Below are positions 1 to 8,952 of a stretch of DNA of 64,000 nt, piece by piece. Numbering within the stretch: position 1 is the stretch's first letter; each line of letters begins with the position of its first letter. Below the pieces are notes generated by a model. It had not been told where the DNA came from. It was given only the letters and a program-made list of their open reading frames with translations, and did not search any database. Source of the DNA: an uncultured Prevotellaceae bacterium (lineage in GTDB: Bacteria; Bacteroidota; Bacteroidia; Bacteroidales; Bacteroidaceae); contig CACZBS010000003.1 in the NCBI GenBank assembly GCA_902779455.1, positions 1 through 64,000 on the forward strand, written 5' to 3'. A program made the position numbers and the translations under genes.

Positions 1-43
1 GGGGGCGGGGTCTGTAATTATCCACACCGATCCTTGTAGGAAT

Positions 44-116
44 AATTCGTAAAATCAGAGCTAATTCGTGAAATCAATATTAATTCGTATAATTCGTGTA
101 ATTTGTCTTAATTCGT
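44..116. repeat. AATTCGT direct repeats
   Basis: Five or more copies of the heptamer AATTCGT, spaced by 4 to 20 bases, sit in an AT-rich stretch at the left edge. No gene was seen in bases 1-299. The first 20 bases are the end of a copy of the GGGGTCT repeat family that recurs through the window. Confidence 0.6.
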
Positions 117-177
117 TGTTTTTAAAAAACAGAGTTAGTAATATGCAAAAAATAAAATGGTACAATTCGGCTACCCT

Positions 178-243
178 GTAGGAGGCGACGTGTCCCCACG
201 TCGCAGTTGCCGCAGGTGTCACGTGAGGACACGTGACCTCCTA
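178..243. repeat. Compound palindrome downstream of the RING/TerD gene
   Basis: An outer inverted repeat (GTAGGAGGCGACGTG at the left against CACGTGACCTCCTA at the right) encloses two smaller hairpins, one of GCGACGTG with its complement around CCC, the other of GTCACGTG with its complement around AGG. It lies 57 bases past the stop codon of the minus-strand gene and could act as a terminator or be another dispersed element. Confidence 0.55.
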
Positions 244-299
244 AATCGTACCAAGTTATTTTTTTACGGTCACTTAATTCGTAGTTCAAAAAGTCTCTG

Positions 300-2543
300 C
301 TACAGCAGGCGGTTCACCTCGGCAGCATCCTGGGCCCAGAGGAGGTCGAAGGCGCGGTCGGCCTGGGCGGGCTGGTCGACGATGGTCAGGTGCTGGGCGT
401 CGGCCATGATGCGGAGCACCTGTCCGATGGTGGGCTTGCGCTCCAGACGGCGCAGGTAGGTATCGATCGTTTCGGGCGAGATGCTGAGGACAGTCTGGCC
501 GTCGAAGGGCATCTCGAGCCACGTGATGTAGCGTCCCGGCACGTCGAGGACGCCGAAGATGAGGCCCTTCGATAGGTTCGACTCCGTGATGCGCACCATG
601 TGGTCGACGGTCGACGGGTCGTAGGCCACGCCCGTCTCGTTGCTGACGCTCATGGGCTGTTCGGCCGACATCCACCCGACCATCAGGTTGGGCTGCAGGG
701 CGCCGGCGGTGTAGGCATTGCAGGTGAAGACGACGCGTCGTGCGCCGCGCTCGATGAGCTCCGGCAGCGACAGCTCGATATACTCGGCCGTGCCGACGAG
801 GTCGGGAATCTGCTGGATGTCGCCCGAGTGCTTAGCCCCCTTGACATTGAGGCTGAAGTAGGCGCAGACCTCGCTGAAGTCGTCGCCCAGGATGTGGCAG
901 CTGAGGTCCATGTCGAGGTGCTGTGCGGGCAGGTCGCGCCCCCACTGGAGGAACAGTCGGACGCTGTCGCCGCTGACGGGGAAGCGTTGTCCCTGGAGGG
1001 CGGCCGAGATGTCCTGGACAGTGGCCGAGCGGTCGCCGATGCTGACGGGGATATGGTCGAGTTCGGGGGCGATATAGATGCGGCGGCCCACGGGCTCAGC
1101 CTGCTGGAAATGGCGGCGCATGGCCTCGAGATAAAGCTCGCTGACGAGCCGCTTCATGCGGTCGAGCTCGTCGTCGGTGTAGTGGACGAGCAGGGGGTGA
1201 GGCGCGATGGGGTGCATGACGCCCGACAGCGGTCGGGCCACGCGCTCCTGATGGCGGTCGAAGTAGAGGTCGGCCGTCGTGGCCAGCGAGACGAGCAGCC
1301 GCGGCTGGACCTGGCCGACGACGTCGCGGAAGGCCGCTATGACGCGGTCGGGCCCGAAGGTGAGCATCGTCGAGAAGAGGCAGCGGGCGAAGAGCCCGGG
1401 GCGCTGGCTGAGCAGCGCGAGCACGGCGTCGGCATCGCCGGCGCGCCGATGCCCGTCGACACGTCCCTGGAAGACGCGATAGTCCTGACGATAGAAGCGG
1501 TCGAGGAGCGTGCGCAGCTGCTCGTAGCCCGGCTTGCGGGCGAACTCGGCCAGGCGCAGGGCGCGGACGAAGCGCACCCACATCTCGCGCTGGGGGTGCA
1601 TCGCCTCGAGCTGGGCGTCGAGCGGCATCGTGAGCCCATTGAGCCATCGGGCCACGCGGCGGCACCACGGACGCCCATAGCTGAGGCGCAGCTGGCGGCG
1701 GCGCTCGCCGACCTTCTGCTCGATGTCCTCCGCCTTATGGCCGCCGTAGCGCTGGTTCTTGCGCTCAATATGAAGTAAGGTGGCAGGGCGCAGCAGCTGC
1801 AGCTTGCCCGTATGGCGGAACCACAGATAGCGCAGCACGTCGGCGGGCGAGGCGAACAGCCGGGCGGCATCGTCGTCGCGCTGCAGGCCGACGAGGGCGT
1901 CGACGACGAGCATGCGCGTCTCCTTCATCGCAATGTCCGGGCCGACGGTGGGCATGTGGCCCAGCAGCGTGACGAGCGAGGCGCGCTGCGTGGCGTCGAG
2001 GGGCGTCTTCGAAGCCAGCAGGGCCTGATAGTGGCGCTCCAGGTCATGGTCGTCCCAGAGCGAGAGCAGGCGCAGCTTCGAGCCCTGCCCGCGATAGACC
2101 TCGCCCGGAGCCGTCTGGAAGGGCGTGCCGCAGAAGGGGCAGCCCGTGTAGCGCTCCAGCTGGAAGGTGCCCTCGGGGATGAGGTGGCCGCAGGGCAGCG
2201 TCGTGCCCGGGATCTGCATCTCCGACTTCAGCACGTTGGCCACGAGCGTCAGGAAGTGGTCCCAGACGGTCTCGCCCGTCGGCACGAGCCATCCGCGCAC
2301 GAGCGAGGCCCAGTTCAGCCGTGTGCCCATCACGTCGTTGAGGGCATCGACGACCGTCTGTCCGTCCTCGTCGCTGAGGCCGTTGAGGGCATGGAGTAAG
2401 GGTTCGGAGACACTGAAGCCCAGTTGCCGGAGTTCGACGACCAGCTGGAGCGTGCGTGGCCGGGCTTCACGTTGGGGCTCGACGCCGGGCAGATAGAGAG
2501 CCCGCTGGCGGAGCGATACGATGAGTAGGTCCTTGTTAACCAT
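300..2543 (-). CDS. RING-like and TerD-like domain protein (MXAN_6230/SCO0854-like)
   Basis: A 747-residue soluble protein with no signal peptide. A RING-like zinc cluster is visible at residues 118-138: C118, H120 and a CPFC pair (C135, C138). The C-terminal third carries a TerD-like beta-sandwich signature: an acidic LDMDLSCHILG stretch near residue 545, then AKHSGD, then an IELSLPEL strand and a VVFTCNAYT strand. This arrangement matches my memory of the MXAN_6230/SCO0854 RING family, placed in Ter-type stress systems; the role is unknown. I chose the ATG at 2543 over an upstream TTG at 2549. The gene stands alone with its own promoter at 2639-2670. Family call is moderate because no search could be run. 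Confidence 0.75.
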   Translation of the reverse strand: MVNKDLLIVSLRQRALYLPGVEPQREARPRTLQLVVELRQLGFSVSEPLLHALNGLSDEDGQTVVDALNDVMGTRLNWASLVRGWLVPTGETVWDHFLTLVANVLKSEMQIPGTTLPCGHLIPEGTFQLERYTGCPFCGTPFQTAPGEVYRGQGSKLRLLSLWDDHDLERHYQALLASKTPLDATQRASLVTLLGHMPTVGPDIAMKETRMLVVDALVGLQRDDDAARLFASPADVLRYLWFRHTGKLQLLRPATLLHIERKNQRYGGHKAEDIEQKVGERRRQLRLSYGRPWCRRVARWLNGLTMPLDAQLEAMHPQREMWVRFVRALRLAEFARKPGYEQLRTLLDRFYRQDYRVFQGRVDGHRRAGDADAVLALLSQRPGLFARCLFSTMLTFGPDRVIAAFRDVVGQVQPRLLVSLATTADLYFDRHQERVARPLSGVMHPIAPHPLLVHYTDDELDRMKRLVSELYLEAMRRHFQQAEPVGRRIYIAPELDHIPVSIGDRSATVQDISAALQGQRFPVSGDSVRLFLQWGRDLPAQHLDMDLSCHILGDDFSEVCAYFSLNVKGAKHSGDIQQIPDLVGTAEYIELSLPELIERGARRVVFTCNAYTAGALQPNLMVGWMSAEQPMSVSNETGVAYDPSTVDHMVRITESNLSKGLIFGVLDVPGRYITWLEMPFDGQTVLSISPETIDTYLRRLERKPTIGQVLRIMADAQHLTIVDQPAQADRAFDLLWAQDAAEVNRLL

Positions 2544-2638
2544 AGACAAAAACGAAAGGTAATCGGGGGACTAAAACTACGCCCCCGAAAGGGCATGATC
2601 AGCAAGAGAAGTAAGTCCCCCTTGACCTTTCTTGCCGA

Positions 2639-2670
2639 CAAAGATAGTCATTTCTGACGACCCGGCCAAA
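2639..2670 (-). promoter_or_regulatory. Bacteroidota promoter of the RING/TerD gene
   Basis: On the minus strand TTTG (2667-2670) is followed after exactly 20 bases by TATCTTTG (2639-2646), matching the Bacteroidota sigma consensus TTTG-N19/20-TAnnTTTG. It lies 96 bases upstream of the start codon. Confidence 0.8.
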
Positions 2671-2710
2671 CTTTTTTGCGAAAAACACGCCCCGAATCGA
2701 TAAATCTTTG

Positions 2711-2718
2711 TAACTTTG
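2711..2718 (+). promoter_or_regulatory. -7 box of the B12 riboswitch transcript
   Basis: TAACTTTG matches the TAnnTTTG -7 box and ends 10 bases before the first conserved riboswitch bases. I see no good TTTG -33 element at the usual 19-20 base spacing, so upstream limits are uncertain. Confidence 0.6.
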
Positions 2719-2727
2719 CACCCGAAA

Positions 2728-2890
2728 AGCGTGGTTCGACGACCGATTAAAATGGGAACGGGGTGAAAGGCCCCGACTGTCCCGCAGCTGTGAGTCGCTC
2801 TTTTTACTGAGCAAGCAACCATGTCACTGAGATTATCGGGAAGACGCTTGCGAAGCTGAGCAACAAGTCAGAAGACCTGCCACGACTTGA
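2728..2890 (+). ncRNA. Cobalamin riboswitch
   Basis: The conserved cobalamin aptamer landmarks occur in order: GGGAACGGGGTGAAAGGCC near 2754, CTGTCCCGCAGCTGTGAGT near 2778, a TGTCACTGA element near 2823, and the B12 box AAGTCAGAAGACCTGCC at about 2865-2881. It sits directly ahead of a btuB-type receptor gene. By analogy with the family, adenosylcobalamin binding would lower expression of the downstream uptake genes. The 3' end and the expression platform were not resolved; the ATG of btuB lies 60 bases after the aptamer, which fits translational control. Confidence 0.93.
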
Positions 2891-2950
2891 CGATTGCCCG
2901 ACGGTCGCTCTGGGGTTAGTGACGTCTGGACGTGTAATATAAAGACATCG

Positions 2951-4963
2951 ATGACCAAGCGCTTACTGCTACTGGTGCTGATGATTGTGCTGAGCTTAGG
3001 GCTGACGGCACAGCAACGGCTGACGGGCCGCATGGACAGCATGCAGCACGTCAGCGAGGTCGTCGTCACGTCGAAGCTCGTGTTCCGCGAGGTCATCCCC
3101 TCGCAGAAGCTGAACGGCGAGGAGCTGGAGCGACTGTCGGCCCAGTCGGTGGCCGACGCGCTGCGCTACTTCTCGGGCGTGCAGCTGAAGGACTACGGCG
3201 GCGTGGGCGGCGTGAAGACGGTCGACGTGCGCTCGATGGGCACCAACCACCTGGCCGTCAGCTACGACGGCATCGTGCTGGGCAACGCGCAGAACGGCCA
3301 GATCGACCTGGGGCAGTTCTCGCTCGACAACGTCGAGGAGGTGACGCTCTACAACGGACAGAAGAGCGCCATCTTCCAGCCGGCCAGCGACTTCGCCTCG
3401 GCCTCGTCCGTCTATATCCGCACGCGCACACCCCGCTTCGAGGTGGGCAAGAACCAGAATCTCAAGGCAAAGCTGAAATACGGCGCCAGCGACCTGCTGC
3501 GCGTCTCGGCGCTCTATGAGCAGCGTTTCAGTCCCGACCTCAGCCTGGGCGTCAACGGCGAATGGCTGACGGCCAGCGGCAAGTATCACTTCCGCTACCG
3601 CCGCAAGAACCTCGACGGCACCACCGCCTGGGACACGACGGCCGTCCGCCAGAACGGCGACATCCACGCCGAGCGCCTCGAGGCCAACCTCCACGGACTG
3701 CTCACGCAGGGGGCCTGGCAGCTGAAGGGCTACGTCTACAACTCGGCCCGCGGCATTCCCGGCGCCATCGTCAACAACGTCTGGAGCCGCGGCGAGCGCC
3801 AGCAGGACCTGAACACCTTCATCCAGGGACACCTGCAGAAATCCATCGGCGAGCGTTTCAGCACGCAGTGGCTCATGAAGTATGCCTACTATGACACCCA
3901 CTACGTCAACCGCGACACCACCCGACTGCCCGTCGACAACCGCTATAAGCAGCAGGAGGCCTACCTCTCGACGTCGAATGTCGTGGAGCTGCTGCCCGGA
4001 TGGAGCGCCTCGGTGAGCTACGACCTCAGGTGGAACTACCTGTCGGCCGACACCTACCGCTTCGCCTTCCCGACGCGCTGGACCCACATGCTCTCGGCCG
4101 CCACGGCCGTCGACTACCGCCACGTGAAGGTGCAGGGCTCCGTCGTCGGCACCTGGATCAACGACCACCGGCGCGACCGGCAGGACACGAAGCACGTCTC
4201 GCGACTGACGCCTGCCCTCTTCGCCAACATCTATCCGCTGCGGCGGGGCCGCTGGCTCTCCTTCAGGGCCTACGTGAAGCAGAGCTTCCGCATGCCGACG
4301 TTTAATGACCTCTACTACACCGAGATCGGCAATGCCAACCTGCGGCCGGAGCGCGCCACGCAGTGGGACGTGGGGCTCGTCCTCAGCCGCCACTTCACCC
4401 GCGGCCGCATCACCGAGGTCAGCCTGCATGCCGATGCTTATTATAATAAGGTGACGGACAAGATCATCGCCTACCCCAAGGGCCAGCAGTTCCGCTGGAC
4501 GATGCTCAACCTCGGCAAGGTCGACATCCGTGGCGTCGACGTCGTCGCCTCCGTCAGCGGTCGAGTCTGTCGCGATGTCATCGCGACCCTCCGCGCACAG
4601 TACACCTTCCAGCGCGCCATCGACGTCACCGACAGCCGCAAGCCCTACTACCGCGACCAGATTCCCTACATCCCCCGCCACTCGGGCTCGCTCATCGTGG
4701 GCCTCGACTGGCGCGGCCTCAGCCTGAACTACAGTTTCCTCTACACCGGCGAACGCTGGAACGAGCAGGAGAACACGGCCTACAACCACATGCAGCCGTG
4801 GTACACGAGCGACCTGGCCGCCAACTACCGGTGGCAGTGGCGCGGCCACACCGTGGGCCTCACCGCCGAGCTAAACAACCTGCTCAACCAGCAGTACGAC
4901 GTCATCCTGAACTACCCCATGCCCGGCCGCAATGCCGCCGTGGGCCTGACCTTCGAACTATGA
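2951..4963 (+). CDS. btuB: TonB-dependent outer-membrane cobalamin receptor
   Basis: A 670-residue beta-barrel receptor that should import vitamin B12 across the outer membrane with TonB energy. After a signal peptide (cut near TAQQ) comes a plug domain beginning at SEVVVTSKLVF, with the SVADALRYFSGVQLKDYGG segment typical of plugs. The end LLNQQYDVILNYPMPGR resembles the last strands of BtuB-like barrels and the final residue region is aromatic-poor (TFEL). I start it at the ATG at 2951, which follows the riboswitch and opens with MTKRLLLLVL; an upstream in-frame ATG at 2894 falls at the edge of the aptamer. The riboswitch and the BtuG-like gene that overlaps its stop by ATGA support B12 as substrate. 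Confidence 0.9.
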   Translation: MTKRLLLLVLMIVLSLGLTAQQRLTGRMDSMQHVSEVVVTSKLVFREVIPSQKLNGEELERLSAQSVADALRYFSGVQLKDYGGVGGVKTVDVRSMGTNHLAVSYDGIVLGNAQNGQIDLGQFSLDNVEEVTLYNGQKSAIFQPASDFASASSVYIRTRTPRFEVGKNQNLKAKLKYGASDLLRVSALYEQRFSPDLSLGVNGEWLTASGKYHFRYRRKNLDGTTAWDTTAVRQNGDIHAERLEANLHGLLTQGAWQLKGYVYNSARGIPGAIVNNVWSRGERQQDLNTFIQGHLQKSIGERFSTQWLMKYAYYDTHYVNRDTTRLPVDNRYKQQEAYLSTSNVVELLPGWSASVSYDLRWNYLSADTYRFAFPTRWTHMLSAATAVDYRHVKVQGSVVGTWINDHRRDRQDTKHVSRLTPALFANIYPLRRGRWLSFRAYVKQSFRMPTFNDLYYTEIGNANLRPERATQWDVGLVLSRHFTRGRITEVSLHADAYYNKVTDKIIAYPKGQQFRWTMLNLGKVDIRGVDVVASVSGRVCRDVIATLRAQYTFQRAIDVTDSRKPYYRDQIPYIPRHSGSLIVGLDWRGLSLNYSFLYTGERWNEQENTAYNHMQPWYTSDLAANYRWQWRGHTVGLTAELNNLLNQQYDVILNYPMPGRNAAVGLTFEL

Positions 4964-6099
4964 ACCGACTGCTCATACCCCTACTCATCTGCCTCGTCTT
5001 TCAGCTGACGGGCTGTCGCGAGGACGACGACGTCGTCGCGCCCACCATCAGCATGACGGGCATGGCCATCCCGTCGGCCTACGCAGGGCTCTACGTGCTC
5101 TGCGAGGGCAACATGGGCTCGAACAAGGCGACGCTCGACTACCTGGACCTCGCGTCGGGCGAATACCACAAGAACATCTTCCCCTCGCGCAACCCTGGTC
5201 AGGTGATGCAGCTGGGCGACGTGGGCAACGACGCCAAGATCTACGGCGGCAGCCTCTGGCTCGTCATCAACTGCTCGAACAAGGTGGAGGTGTGCGACGC
5301 CCGGACGGCCGTCAGCCGCGGCCACGTCGACATCCCCAACTGCCGCTTCGTCTGCTTCGACGAGGGCTATGCCTACGTCAGCAGCTACGTCGGCGGCGGA
5401 CTGCGCGAGTGGGACCGCCTGGGCTCGGTCTATAAGGTCGACACGGCCTCGCTCCAGGTCGTCGGCCGCATCGACGTGGGCTATCAGCCCGACGAGCTGT
5501 GCGTCAGCGACGGCCGCCTCTACGTGGCCAACAGCGGCGGCTACAAGGGTGGCGTCGGCCGGGGCTACGACTCGACGGTCAGCGTCGTCGACCTGCAGAC
5601 GTTCACCGTCGTCGGCACGATCAGCGTGGCGCCCAACCTCTTCCGCATCCGTGCCGACCGCTACGGCCAGCTGTGGGTGGCCAGCCGTGGCATCGAGGAG
5701 GACCCGCAGTGGCCTTCGCGCCTCTACGTCATCGACGGCCGGCAGGTCATTGACTCCATCGACGTGCCCGTCAGCGACATCTGCCTGCTGGGCGACTCGC
5801 TCTGCTACATGGGCACCACCACCGACGCCGACTTCCGCCCGCAGGGCCACTTCGGACTCATCGACATCCGCACCCACCGCATCGTCAACCCACAGCTCAT
5901 CCGCCCCTCGGCCGACTATGAGCTGGAGACACCCTACGGCCTGACGGTCCACCCCCTGACGGGCCACATCTTCGTCATGGACGCCACCAACTACGTCTCC
6001 TCCGGCTGGATATTCTGCTTCGACCGCGACGGCAACTACTGCTGGCGCACGTCGACGGGCGACATTCCCGGCCACACGTGCTGGCTGACTGACTTTTGA
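4960..6099 (+). CDS. btuG: BtuG-like surface beta-propeller lipoprotein (YncE/DUF5074 type)
   Basis: A 379-residue lipoprotein: lipobox LTGC with C19, followed by the acidic run REDDD that resembles Bacteroidota surface-export signals. The body is a YncE-like propeller with repeated blades such as VYKVDTASLQVVGRIDVG, DSTVSVVDLQTFTVVGTISV and RLYVIDGRQVIDSIDV. In gut Bacteroides, BtuG is a propeller lipoprotein that caps BtuB and captures B12 with very high affinity; position after btuB and the riboswitch makes that the best assignment here. The start overlaps the btuB stop (ATGA), implying translational coupling. Confidence 0.87.
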   Translation: MNRLLIPLLICLVFQLTGCREDDDVVAPTISMTGMAIPSAYAGLYVLCEGNMGSNKATLDYLDLASGEYHKNIFPSRNPGQVMQLGDVGNDAKIYGGSLWLVINCSNKVEVCDARTAVSRGHVDIPNCRFVCFDEGYAYVSSYVGGGLREWDRLGSVYKVDTASLQVVGRIDVGYQPDELCVSDGRLYVANSGGYKGGVGRGYDSTVSVVDLQTFTVVGTISVAPNLFRIRADRYGQLWVASRGIEEDPQWPSRLYVIDGRQVIDSIDVPVSDICLLGDSLCYMGTTTDADFRPQGHFGLIDIRTHRIVNPQLIRPSADYELETPYGLTVHPLTGHIFVMDATNYVSSGWIFCFDRDGNYCWRTSTGDIPGHTCWLTDF

Positions 6100-6133
6100 G
6101 CAATAGTAATAAAAGGTATGAAAAAAAAGTTAC

Positions 6134-6207
6134 AGACCCCACCCCCGACTCCTCCCCTTCTTGCGTCCCTTCGGTAGCAAGAAGGGGAGGAGTCGGGGGT
6201 GGGGTCT
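6134..6207. repeat. GGGGTCT-family long hairpin
   Basis: An inverted repeat of about 31 bp: AGACCCCACCCCCGACTCC... at the left and its complement ending GGGGTGGGGTCT at the right, with a short loop GTCCCTTCGGTA. It fills the gap between btuG and the next gene. Similar arms recur at eight or more sites in this window. Confidence 0.85.
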
Positions 6208-6258
6208 CTAAATAAAAACATCCTTTGTCCTTCTCATATCAATATTAAATAGCTATAT

Positions 6259-7275
6259 ATGAAACAACTGACTATCCTCCTGACGATGCTCCTTAGTGCC
6301 GGACAGGCCGCAGCCCAGAGCAAATACATCGAGGCCGTCGACGAATACTGCCCGGCCCCGGGACAGTTTGTCAACACGCTGCCAAAGGCCACGGCCGACG
6401 ACACGCCTGAGACGATGGCGCACAAGTGCACCGAGGCACTGGCGGGCGGCGCCGGCGGCATGATCACCCTCGGCGCCTGGGGCGGCTACGTCGTCTTCCA
6501 CTTCGACCACCCCGTGGCCAACATCCCCGGGCAGCGCGACTTCGCCGTCTGGGGCAACGCCTTCGACTATGCCGCCGAGCCGGCCGTCGTCATGGTGTCC
6601 GTCGACACCAACGGCAACCATCAGCCCGACGACCCGTGGTATGAGCTGCGGGGCAGCGAATACGACAACCCGCTGACCACGCACGACTACCGTCTGACCT
6701 ACACCTACACGCCACTGCAGGACACCCCCTGGACCGACAACCAGGGCCATGAGGGCAGCGTGCCCCGCAACACGTTCCACGCCCAGGAGTACTTCCCCCT
6801 GTGGCTCGCATCCGAGGGAACTATCAGCTTCAGCGGCTGCCGGCTGCCCGACAATGCCGAGCTCGTCGGCAAGAAATACCTTCTCGACGCCTATGCCTAC
6901 GGCTATGCCGACAACCTGCCCAACAGCGACGCCGAGGGCTGCTCGATGGACATCGGCTGGGCCGTCGACGCCGAGGGCCGGCCGGTCAGCCTCAGCCACA
7001 TCGACTTCGTGAAGTGCTACAACGCCATGAATCAGGTGTGCGGCGACATCGGCGAGACGTCGACGGAGATCACCGGCGCCGAGGACCTCCACCTGGAGGC
7101 CTCGCTGGAGCATGCCGCGAGCGTCATGACGATTAAAAATTCAATATTGAAGATTGAACATTATTTCGACCTGCAGGGGCGCCGCCTGGCCCCTTCTTCC
7201 CACTTCTCACTTCCCACTTCTCACTTAAAGAAGGGCCTCTACATCAAGAACGGAAAGAAAACCTATATTCACTAA
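6259..7275 (+). CDS. Secreted protein of B12 locus, function unknown
   Basis: A 338-residue exported protein: signal peptide through about residue 19 (cut near AAAQS), then a domain with GGMITLGAWGGYVVFHFDHP and DFAVWGNAF motifs that I recall from 'cell surface protein' genes in Bacteroidota B12 loci. No enzyme motif is visible. The C-terminus has a short sorting-like tail (HYFDLQGRRL ... KKGLYIKNGKK) which is split by an in-frame low-complexity insertion encoding PSSHFSLPTSHL (about 7193-7228). It lies between btuG and the DUF4465 gene on the same strand, so a role in surface B12 capture is plausible but inferred. Confidence 0.75.
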   Translation: MKQLTILLTMLLSAGQAAAQSKYIEAVDEYCPAPGQFVNTLPKATADDTPETMAHKCTEALAGGAGGMITLGAWGGYVVFHFDHPVANIPGQRDFAVWGNAFDYAAEPAVVMVSVDTNGNHQPDDPWYELRGSEYDNPLTTHDYRLTYTYTPLQDTPWTDNQGHEGSVPRNTFHAQEYFPLWLASEGTISFSGCRLPDNAELVGKKYLLDAYAYGYADNLPNSDAEGCSMDIGWAVDAEGRPVSLSHIDFVKCYNAMNQVCGDIGETSTEITGAEDLHLEASLEHAASVMTIKNSILKIEHYFDLQGRRLAPSSHFSLPTSHLKKGLYIKNGKKTYIH

Positions 7276-7290
7276 CAAACAAAAACAAAG

Positions 7291-8859
7291 ATGCGTATGA
7301 AAAAGTGTTTTTACTCTTTCGCTGCCCTCTGCCTGGCCATGAGCGTACAGGCACAGGTCGTCGACTTCGAGAACGTCGAGACCATCGAGGGCGACCTCGT
7401 GCTCAACGAGCAGAACTTCCAGAACAACTTCTACGACGCTGAAGAGAAGGAAGGTCTCTTCATGTCGGGCAAGTTCGTGTTCAGCAATTCATGGGCCGAC
7501 TATGGCGCCTACGAATACTGGTACGGATTCGCCATCTCGGCCCGCACGGAGACCACCTACGAGGAGCTGACGCCCGACCAGTTCAACAGCTGCGTGGGCC
7601 ACGGCGTCAACGGATCGAAGAACTATGCCGTCTTCTTCTTCGACGCCTACAACAACCCCATGCCCATTGAGACCGTCACGTCAGGCGAGACCGTCAGCGG
7701 CTTCTACATCACCAACACGGCATGGGTCGTCAAATCGATTCTCGAAGGCGACAGCATGAGCGGCGCTTTCGAGAAGGGCGACTACCTGAAACTCACCATC
7801 ACCGGCAAGAACGACGCCCCGGGCTCAGCCAAGACCGTCGAGGTCATGCTGGCCGACTACACCTCGGAGAACGAGGCCGACCACTACTACCTAAAGGACT
7901 GGACGTGGGTGGACCTCACCTCGCTGGGCAAGGTCAACAACATCACCTTCAGCATCGACGGCACGAAGAAGAACGAATGGGGTCTGACCACTCCCACCTA
8001 CTTCTGCATGGACGACTTCAACGGCACGGCCCCGCTCCGTGTGGCCACGTTTGAGGACATCGCCATCGGCGAGGAGGGCCACATGAGCGTCTCGACCGAG
8101 GAGGACGACGAGCGCACCTCATTCCGCAGCGGCGACTATGAGTTTGCCACGGGCTGCATGAGCGACTACGACTACTGGTACTGGTTCGGCTATGCCAACG
8201 AGACCGACAACACCTACACCAAGCTCGCCGACCAGTGGAAGAACGTCGTCGGCGGCGGCTACAATGGCTCGAAGAACTACGGCGTGGCCTATGCCGCTGC
8301 CTTCAACGGCCCCTGCTACGTCACGCTCCTGAGCGACGAGGCCGCCGTGGTGCCCGGCTTCTACATCACCAACTCGGCCTACACCTACAGCTCGCTGACC
8401 CAGGGCGACGGCTATGCCAAGAAATTCGAACTGGGCGACTGGTACCTGCTGACCGTCACGGGCTACGACGCCGACGACAACGTCACGGGCACGAAGGACT
8501 ACTACCTGGCCGACCTGCGCGAGGCCGCCAGCGCCTACATCATCGACGACTGGCGCTACGTCGACCTGAGCACGCTGGGCAAGGTGAAGCGCCTGAAGTT
8601 TGAGCTCAGCAGCTCCGACGGCGAGGGCTTCAACATCAACACGCCGACCTACTTCTGCTTCGACGACTTCGGCGCCCAGGGCACCGAGGTGCTGCCCGAG
8701 AGCAACGTCACCACGGGCATCAGCCTGACGACGACCGTCAATGGCGCCGCCGTGCAGGGTCGCTTCGACCTGGGCGGCCGTCGGCTCATGGCTCCCGTCA
8801 AGGGTCTGAACATCGTCCGCACGGAGGACGGAAGCGTCCGTAAGGTCATCGTAAAGTAA
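7291..8859 (+). CDS. Secreted protein with two DUF4465 units
   Basis: A 522-residue exported protein starting 15 bases after the previous stop. After a signal peptide (ending SVQAQ) it contains two homologous halves, about residues 25-245 and 250-470. Paired motifs show the duplication: VGHGVNGSKNYAVFF against VGGGYNGSKNYGVAY, GFYITNTAWV against GFYITNSAYT, and TPTYFCMDDF against TPTYFCFDDF. These match DUF4465 as I know it. The C-terminus (RFDLGGRRLMAP ... KGLNIVRTEDG) is a sorting-like tail. DUF4465 genes are common beside btuB/btuG in Bacteroidota, so a cobalamin-related surface role is likely; no direct evidence of ligand is present. Confidence 0.82.
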   Translation: MRMKKCFYSFAALCLAMSVQAQVVDFENVETIEGDLVLNEQNFQNNFYDAEEKEGLFMSGKFVFSNSWADYGAYEYWYGFAISARTETTYEELTPDQFNSCVGHGVNGSKNYAVFFFDAYNNPMPIETVTSGETVSGFYITNTAWVVKSILEGDSMSGAFEKGDYLKLTITGKNDAPGSAKTVEVMLADYTSENEADHYYLKDWTWVDLTSLGKVNNITFSIDGTKKNEWGLTTPTYFCMDDFNGTAPLRVATFEDIAIGEEGHMSVSTEEDDERTSFRSGDYEFATGCMSDYDYWYWFGYANETDNTYTKLADQWKNVVGGGYNGSKNYGVAYAAAFNGPCYVTLLSDEAAVVPGFYITNSAYTYSSLTQGDGYAKKFELGDWYLLTVTGYDADDNVTGTKDYYLADLREAASAYIIDDWRYVDLSTLGKVKRLKFELSSSDGEGFNINTPTYFCFDDFGAQGTEVLPESNVTTGISLTTTVNGAAVQGRFDLGGRRLMAPVKGLNIVRTEDGSVRKVIVK

Positions 8860-8874
8860 ACGACAAAAAATGCA

Positions 8875-8932
8875 GAAACGGCGCTTTTCGGAAGTAATAT
8901 AGGGGTATATTACCTTCAAAAAGCGCCGTTTC
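8875..8932. terminator. Palindrome with conserved core, terminator-like
   Basis: The stem GAAACGGCGCTTTT pairs with AAAAGCGCCGTTTC; inside is a second palindrome GTAATATAGGGGTATATTAC. It follows the DUF4465 gene by 15 bases and is followed by CTGTTTTT, so it can end transcription. The inner core recurs in reverse orientation at 17205-17264 with different outer arms. Confidence 0.8.
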
Positions 8933-8952
8933 CTGTTTTTCAGACAGCCAAC

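Noticed and set aside
2996-4849. A 617-codon minus-strand frame opposite btuB
   Set aside because: Antisense of an unambiguous receptor gene with low-complexity translation.
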